Below, piece by piece: positions 59,610 through 64,000 of a stretch of DNA of 64,000 nt. The translations under genes and the position numbers were made by a program. The DNA comes from an uncultured Cellvibrionales bacterium (lineage in GTDB: Bacteria > Pseudomonadota > Gammaproteobacteria > Pseudomonadales > Porticoccaceae): positions 1 to 64,000 of the forward strand of contig CAJWCO010000003.1 of NCBI GenBank assembly GCA_913031145.1, given 5' to 3'. Below the pieces are notes generated by a model. That model made no database searches, was not told the origin of the DNA, and worked only from the letters and a program-made list of their open reading frames with translations. How positions within the stretch are numbered: the stretch's first letter is position 1; every line of letters starts with the position of its first letter.

Positions 59610-60788
59610 TTACACCAACTCGACTGCGATTGCGGTTGCCTCGCCCCCACCAATACAGACACTTGCTATTCCACGCTTTAACTTGCGGGTTTTCAGAGCG
59701 TGCAGCAACGTAACAAGTATGCGCGCTCCGCTGGCACCAATAGGATGGCCCAAGGCACATGCACCGCCATGTATATTAAGGCGTTGATGATCTATTTGTA
59801 ACTCCTGCATCGCCGCCATCGCAACGACCGCAAAAGCCTCATTAATCTCCCACAGGTCCACATCTTGAACGGACCAACCTACTTTTTTCAAGGTCTTGGA
59901 GATAGCGCTAACGGGGGCCGTCGTAAACCATTCGGGCTCGTGTGCCGCATCATCATAGGCATGAATAAGAGCGATAGGGCGTAAGCCTTGTTGCTCTGCT
60001 CGATCCGCCATCATGAGTGTTAGTGCAGCAGCGCCGTCTGATATCGAACTCGCATTCGCCGCTGTCACCGTACCATCTTTGCGAAAAGCGGGTTTCAAAT
60101 GTGGGATTTTTTCCGCTTTGGCGCGTCCTGGTTGCTCGTCTTGGTCAACACAAATTTCGCCCGACCGCGACGACACCATCACGGGTGTGGTCTCGCCAAC
60201 GAACAAACCTTCAGAAATAGCCACATTGGCTCTACACAACGATTCAAGCGCATAGCGGTCTTGCTGTTCTCGCGTGAACGCATAACGTTGCGCGCAATGT
60301 TCTGCAAAATTCCCCATGGGGACTGACTGATATGCATCTTGAAGACCATCGAACTGCATATGGTCGGTCATAGTCGCCGCACCGAACCGGTATCCTCGTC
60401 GTGCGTCTGGCAACAAATGAGGCGCTCGGCTCATACTTTCCATACCGCCAGCCACCGCACTTTGAACCTGACCAGAGCGCAAGCTATTACAGGCTAACAT
60501 CACCGCTTTCATTCCCGACCCGCACACTTTTTGAATCGTCGAACAACTGGTATTGTCACTCAAATTCGCCGCCAAAGCAGCCTGTCGAGCTGGCGCTTGA
60601 CCTACACCAGCTGTCAGAACACATCCCATCAACAGTTCGTCAATCGCGTCGTTAGTAAGTCCCGAATCGTCAACAGCTGAGCGAATCACGGCAGACCCAA
60701 GTGCAGTGACGGGGACCGATGAAAGACTTCCCACGAGTCCACCGATGGGGGTTCTACGCGCAGATAAGATAGCAACGGGGCTTTGCAT
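59610..60788 (-). CDS. Acetyl-CoA C-acetyltransferase (thiolase)
   Basis: A 392-residue thiolase II-type enzyme that condenses two acetyl-CoA or cleaves 3-ketoacyl-CoA. The nucleophile is Cys89 in QKVCGSGMKAV; GGACALGHPIGASGARI supplies the catalytic His, and SVCIGGGEATAI the second Cys. Biosynthetic (AtoB/PhaA-like) rather than the FadA class is most likely from length. AAGGA precedes the ATG by 7 bases. It lies downstream of sspB in the same direction. Confidence 0.92.
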   Translation of the reverse strand: MQSPVAILSARRTPIGGLVGSLSSVPVTALGSAVIRSAVDDSGLTNDAIDELLMGCVLTAGVGQAPARQAALAANLSDNTSCSTIQKVCGSGMKAVMLACNSLRSGQVQSAVAGGMESMSRAPHLLPDARRGYRFGAATMTDHMQFDGLQDAYQSVPMGNFAEHCAQRYAFTREQQDRYALESLCRANVAISEGLFVGETTPVMVSSRSGEICVDQDEQPGRAKAEKIPHLKPAFRKDGTVTAANASSISDGAAALTLMMADRAEQQGLRPIALIHAYDDAAHEPEWFTTAPVSAISKTLKKVGWSVQDVDLWEINEAFAVVAMAAMQELQIDHQRLNIHGGACALGHPIGASGARILVTLLHALKTRKLKRGIASVCIGGGEATAIAVELV

Positions 60789-60813
60789 ATTTACGTCCTT
60801 GTGACCATGGTAA

Positions 60814-61248
60814 CTATTTAATGACGCGAAGCGAGGGTTTCGCCTTCAGTCCGTCGCGCCGTTGCGGCTTCGGTTGCGGCGGCTGCGGAGGCTGCGGCGG
60901 CACAACTTTGGGGCCTTGAGGCGGAGGGGGATCTTCCAGAGGATCGGACTCAAACATCATACCCTGACCGTTCTCCTGCGCATAAATACCCAGTATCGAC
61001 CCAATCGGGCAGTAAATGTCTATAGGAACACCGCCAAACCGCGTCGACAAACGGATAAAGTGGTTGTTCATTTCGAAGTTTGTCACAGCACGCGGAGCGA
61101 TATTTAAAATTATTTGGCCATTTGTGACAAAGTTTTGCGGAATCTCGACGCCATCACAGTGCGCATCAACGACAACGTAAGGTGTGCATTCATTGTCCAC
61201 AATCCAGTCGTAAAAAGCACGGATGAGATAAGGACGATTAGACAGCAT
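60814..61248 (-). CDS. sspB: ClpXP specificity-enhancing adaptor SspB
   Basis: A 144-residue adaptor that brings ssrA-tagged proteins to ClpXP. The substrate-binding domain (NRPYLIRAFYDWIVDN, FEMNNHFIRLSTRFGG, IGSILGIYAQENGQGM) is followed by a Pro/Gln-rich linker and the ClpX-binding end SLRVIK, matching the E. coli LRVVK motif. The proline-rich linker (PPQPPQPPQP type) is notable. It is 14 bp after sspA. Confidence 0.94.
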   Translation of the reverse strand: MLSNRPYLIRAFYDWIVDNECTPYVVVDAHCDGVEIPQNFVTNGQIILNIAPRAVTNFEMNNHFIRLSTRFGGVPIDIYCPIGSILGIYAQENGQGMMFESDPLEDPPPPQGPKVVPPQPPQPPQPKPQRRDGLKAKPSLRVIK

Positions 61249-61262
61249 GCACAGGGTCCCGG

Positions 61263-61889
61263 TCAGCCACGCAATTCGCGTTCCAAATCAGTTAGACTTT
61301 CCTCGAATGCAGCGCGTTCAAAGACTCTTTTCATATAACCCAAGAGCGGTTTTGTTTGCGCCCCCGTTGGAATGTCAATGCCCAGCTGCGGTAATCGCCA
61401 AAGGAGCGGCGCAAGACAGCAATCGACTAGAGTGTAGTCTTCGCTCATAAAAAAGGGCAAGTCAGTAAATATAGACGATACGCCAATCAACGATTCACGG
61501 AGTTCCTGTCGTGCCGAAGCCCCATCGCTACCGTTGGGATCTAAAATAATGCGGTCCGACAGCCTACACCAGTCGCGCTCAATTCGAAATATCCAAAGAC
61601 GGCTCTGAGCGCGCGCCACAGGGTAAACAGGCAATAAAGGCGGATGCGGAAATCGCTCATCCAAGTACTCCATCACAACTTTAGACTCATATAACGCCAA
61701 ATCTCTGTCTACCAACGTCGGTAGCGTGCCATAGGGGTTGGCCTCAAGAATTTCTTCCGTAACCGCCGTTGATTCCACGTCTTCAATATCAACAGTCACC
61801 CCTTTTTCGGCCAAAACAATTCGGACGCGGTGGCTATATTGGCAAGACGGATCAGAAAATAAAGTCATCGAAGATCGACGCACAAACAC
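61263..61889 (-). CDS. sspA: Stringent starvation protein A
   Basis: A 208-residue GST-fold protein that binds RNA polymerase and acts in stationary-phase and stress regulation. Features are [24 protein letters not shown] (thioredoxin-like part), [19 protein letters not shown] and the all-helical C-terminal domain. It lies between petBC and sspB, the standard order. Confidence 0.94.
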   Translation of the reverse strand: MFVRRSSMTLFSDPSCQYSHRVRIVLAEKGVTVDIEDVESTAVTEEILEANPYGTLPTLVDRDLALYESKVVMEYLDERFPHPPLLPVYPVARAQSRLWIFRIERDWCRLSDRIILDPNGSDGASARQELRESLIGVSSIFTDLPFFMSEDYTLVDCCLAPLLWRLPQLGIDIPTGAQTKPLLGYMKRVFERAAFEESLTDLERELRG

Positions 61890-61994
61890 CTCTTATTAAA
61901 AAAACGATATCGTACCACAATGACAGCGCGCGTAGGTCTTTGCCTCGCTAATTTGTTATGCGCCAGCGCCGTGACATGACAAACGTCTCAGCGG

Positions 61995-64000
61995 CTAGTG
62001 AATACCTTTCCAGTACTCGCGGTTTAGCAACGATACGAAAACTAATAGAATGGCTAAAAACATCAAAACCAAGCGCCCAATGTGCTTGCGTTGCTCCGCC
62101 ATCGGCTCGGCAACGTAGGTTAAAAAGTTAACTAAGTCAAATACCGCCTCATCGTACTCTGCCGCTGACAAGGTGCCATCAGATACCAATGTAAAGCGCC
62201 CACAGGGATCATCCAAGATATCTTCGCCGGTCATCAAGTCGCGTTTAATACCACCGTTAGACGCCCTGACCGGCCCAGGCGAGCACTCGGCTAAACCCTG
62301 CAGATCAAGCAATGCATGCGGCATACCCACATCTTTGTACACGCGATTATTGACCCCCAGAGGTCTGTTGTCATCGACATAGAAATTTCTCAGGTAGGTG
62401 TATACCCACTCTGGCGATCGGGCGCGCGCTACGAGCGTCAAATCGGGCGGAACAGCACCAAACCACTGCTTAGATTTCTCCGGCGTCATTCCGATCGTCA
62501 TAAGGTCGCCAATTCTTTGACCCGTGAAGACCATATTCTGCATCATCAGCTGATGTGGAATAGCCAAGTCATCAGCGACGCGCTCCCAACGCGAATACTG
62601 AAATGAGTGGCACCCCATGCAGTAATTAACCGCCAGTTTAGCCCCTGTTTGGAGCGACGCATTATTGTCAAGTTGCGCTTCAAATGCGTCGCATTCAATC
62701 GCGCCACACGATTTACCCTCTGCGCCAACAGCCTTCAACGGCAAAACCACTAAAAGCCCGACTAGCGCGAATCCGCACATGGTTTTGAACGGCCCTATGC
62801 CGCCATCCATCGTGATCCTGTCGGGCTCCGGACGAGTACGCTCGTATCGCGTCCAAAAATAAATACCCGCGAAGTAGGAGAAGTAAATACCGGTACAAAC
62901 TTGCGCCAAGAACGTCCGCTCAGGCGTTGGAGCTTTAATCCCGAGGTATCCTAGAATGATAAAGCTCGCCGCAAATATCAATATCATTGCCCGACTGATA
63001 TTCCCTTTGTACCGCATCGACCGAACGGGACTTCGATCCAACCAAGGCAGTACAAATAAGACGGCTATCGCCGCAGCCATGGTAATAAAACCCCCTAACT
63101 TGTCCGGCACCGCTCTCAGCATTGAATAATAGGGCGTGAAATACCAAACAGGGGCAATATGTTCTGGTGTCTTTAGAGAATTTGCCTTTTCAAAGTTCGC
63201 ATGCTCGAGAAAATAGCCTCCCATCTCGGGCATGAAAAACAGTACTGCACAAAAAGCAAATAGAAAGACCGTGATGGGCACCAAATCATGAATCACAAAA
63301 TAAGGATAGAACGGGATACCGTCAATTGGCTTTCCTTCCCCATCTTTGTATTTTTTAATCGAGACGCCATCAGGGTTGTTAGAGCCAACATCATGGAGCG
63401 CAATGATATGCATCACGACGAGAGCGATCAGGATAATTGGCATTGCAACGACGTGAAGCGACATAAACCGATTAAGGGTAATACCGGAAATCAGATAATC
63501 ACCCCTGATCCACTGTACGATGTCTTCACCGACCACCGGTATAGCCCCGAAAAGCGAAATAATGACCTGAGCGCCCCAATAAGACATCTGGCCCCAAGGC
63601 AGAACATAGCCCAGAAAGGCTTCTGCCATGAGCGCGACATATATGGTCATCCCAAAGACCCAAACCAGTTCTCTGGGCGCCTTGTAGGAGCCGTAAATTA
63701 AGCCTCGAAACATGTGCATATAGACAACGATGAAGAAGGCAGACGCTCCAGTAGAGTGCGCATAGCGAATAATCCACCCCAACTCGACATCGCGCATAAT
63801 ATATTCTACCGACGCAAAAGCCTGCTCCGCTGACCCTTGATAGCTCATTAGTAACCAGATACCGGTCACCAGCTGAATAACCAGAACGACCATCGATAAG
63901 ACGCCGAAATAGTACCACCAGTTAAAGTTTTTGGGCGCGTAGTACTCCGCCATGTGGCGATTCCATTCTCGCTTGAGCGTCGGCAGACGCGCATCAAGCC
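61995..64000 (-). CDS. Cytochrome b - cytochrome c1 fusion (bc1 complex), 5' end cut by window
   Basis: A single open frame encodes both membrane subunits of the cytochrome bc1 complex. The cytochrome b part (to about the YERTRPEPDR segment) has haem-ligand helices (RYAHSTGASAFFIVVYMHMF, SLHVVAMPIILIALVVMHI) and the Qo-site PVWY. A signal-like helix (CGFALVGLLVVLPLKAVGA) then leads into cytochrome c1, with the haem c motif NYCMGCHSFQYSRW and a C-terminal anchor ending NREYWKGIH. The frame continues upstream of the ATG at 63953 through LPTLKREWNRHM to the edge, so the true start is outside. Most gammaproteobacteria have separate petB and petC. Confidence 0.93.
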   Translation of the reverse strand, partial: LDARLPTLKREWNRHMAEYYAPKNFNWWYYFGVLSMVVLVIQLVTGIWLLMSYQGSAEQAFASVEYIMRDVELGWIIRYAHSTGASAFFIVVYMHMFRGLIYGSYKAPRELVWVFGMTIYVALMAEAFLGYVLPWGQMSYWGAQVIISLFGAIPVVGEDIVQWIRGDYLISGITLNRFMSLHVVAMPIILIALVVMHIIALHDVGSNNPDGVSIKKYKDGEGKPIDGIPFYPYFVIHDLVPITVFLFAFCAVLFFMPEMGGYFLEHANFEKANSLKTPEHIAPVWYFTPYYSMLRAVPDKLGGFITMAAAIAVLFVLPWLDRSPVRSMRYKGNISRAMILIFAASFIILGYLGIKAPTPERTFLAQVCTGIYFSYFAGIYFWTRYERTRPEPDRITMDGGIGPFKTMCGFALVGLLVVLPLKAVGAEGKSCGAIECDAFEAQLDNNASLQTGAKLAVNYCMGCHSFQYSRWERVADDLAIPHQLMMQNMVFTGQRIGDLMTIGMTPEKSKQWFGAVPPDLTLVARARSPEWVYTYLRNFYVDDNRPLGVNNRVYKDVGMPHALLDLQGLAECSPGPVRASNGGIKRDLMTGEDILDDPCGRFTLVSDGTLSAAEYDEAVFDLVNFLTYVAEPMAEQRKHIGRLVLMFLAILLVFVSLLNREYWKGIH

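Noticed and set aside
62808-63953. Separate petB and petC genes joined by a sequencing error
   Set aside because: Frames are continuous with no stop and a sensible linker, so a true fusion is the simplest reading, although read-level confirmation is desirable.

Overview
The window comes from a gammaproteobacterium, probably a marine-type lineage near Cellvibrionales/Halieaceae. This rests on gene content and gene order: guaB-guaA, ndk-rlmN-ispG-hisS-yfgM-bamB-der, a full isc operon, purM-purN-DUF3108, metG-rnf, rsmI/lpoA-yraN-diaA-dolP, and petBC-sspA-sspB. Base composition is about half G+C by eye. Coding density is high, with genes on both strands. I saw no tRNA, rRNA or CRISPR array.

Layout. 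1-2370 is an AT-rich edge: the start of an IS3-family transposase, a lone family-2 glycosyltransferase and gene-free DNA running up to the 3' end of guaA. 2371-7104 holds guaA and guaB (GMP synthesis) and divergent xseA. 7172-14690 is a long leftward housekeeping cluster (ndk, rlmN, ispG, hisS, yfgM, bamB, der) with no rodZ or pilF. 14857-20665 holds a DUF3187 protein, a Tag-family DNA glycosylase, a TPR/GT41 glycosyltransferase split by a frameshift, and a DM13 protein. 20774-26274 is the isc operon (iscS-iscU-iscA-hscB-hscA-fdx-iscX), with an iscR that has decayed to a pseudogene but still has an IscR-like box upstream. Then come trmJ, suhB, an envelope trio (DUF3604, PpiC-type isomerase, HupE), a ferritin-like protein, fpr, small membrane and DUF4177 proteins, a TlpA-like lipoprotein, a uracil-DNA-glycosylase-family gene with an in-frame stop, and an AT-rich gap.

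From 37.2 kb: arsC-wrbA-DUF2069-sppA; hda and DUF2066; purM-purN-DUF3108-DUF3014; dcd; mrp; metG; a highly unusual rnf operon; pyrC-rnt; rsmI; lpoA-yraN-diaA-dolP; a thiolase with sspB and sspA; and at the right edge a cytochrome b gene fused in frame to cytochrome c1.

The strongest observation is the rnf operon (49323-53144). The membrane and flavin subunits RnfA, D, G and E are full length, and both flavinylation motifs are kept. At the rnfB position there is only a 61-residue ORF. At the rnfC position there is a 215-residue ORF that keeps traces of the RnfC N-terminal domain and its tail but no Fe-S or NADH/FMN modules. In addition, the first membrane-cluster cysteine is serine in both RnfA and RnfE. 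The operon therefore looks selectively stripped of iron-sulfur centres while its reading frames stay open and translationally coupled. It is either a flavin-only Rnf derivative or a complex in coordinated decay. The broken iscR, UDG-family gene and GT41 gene show that this genome carries other degraded genes.
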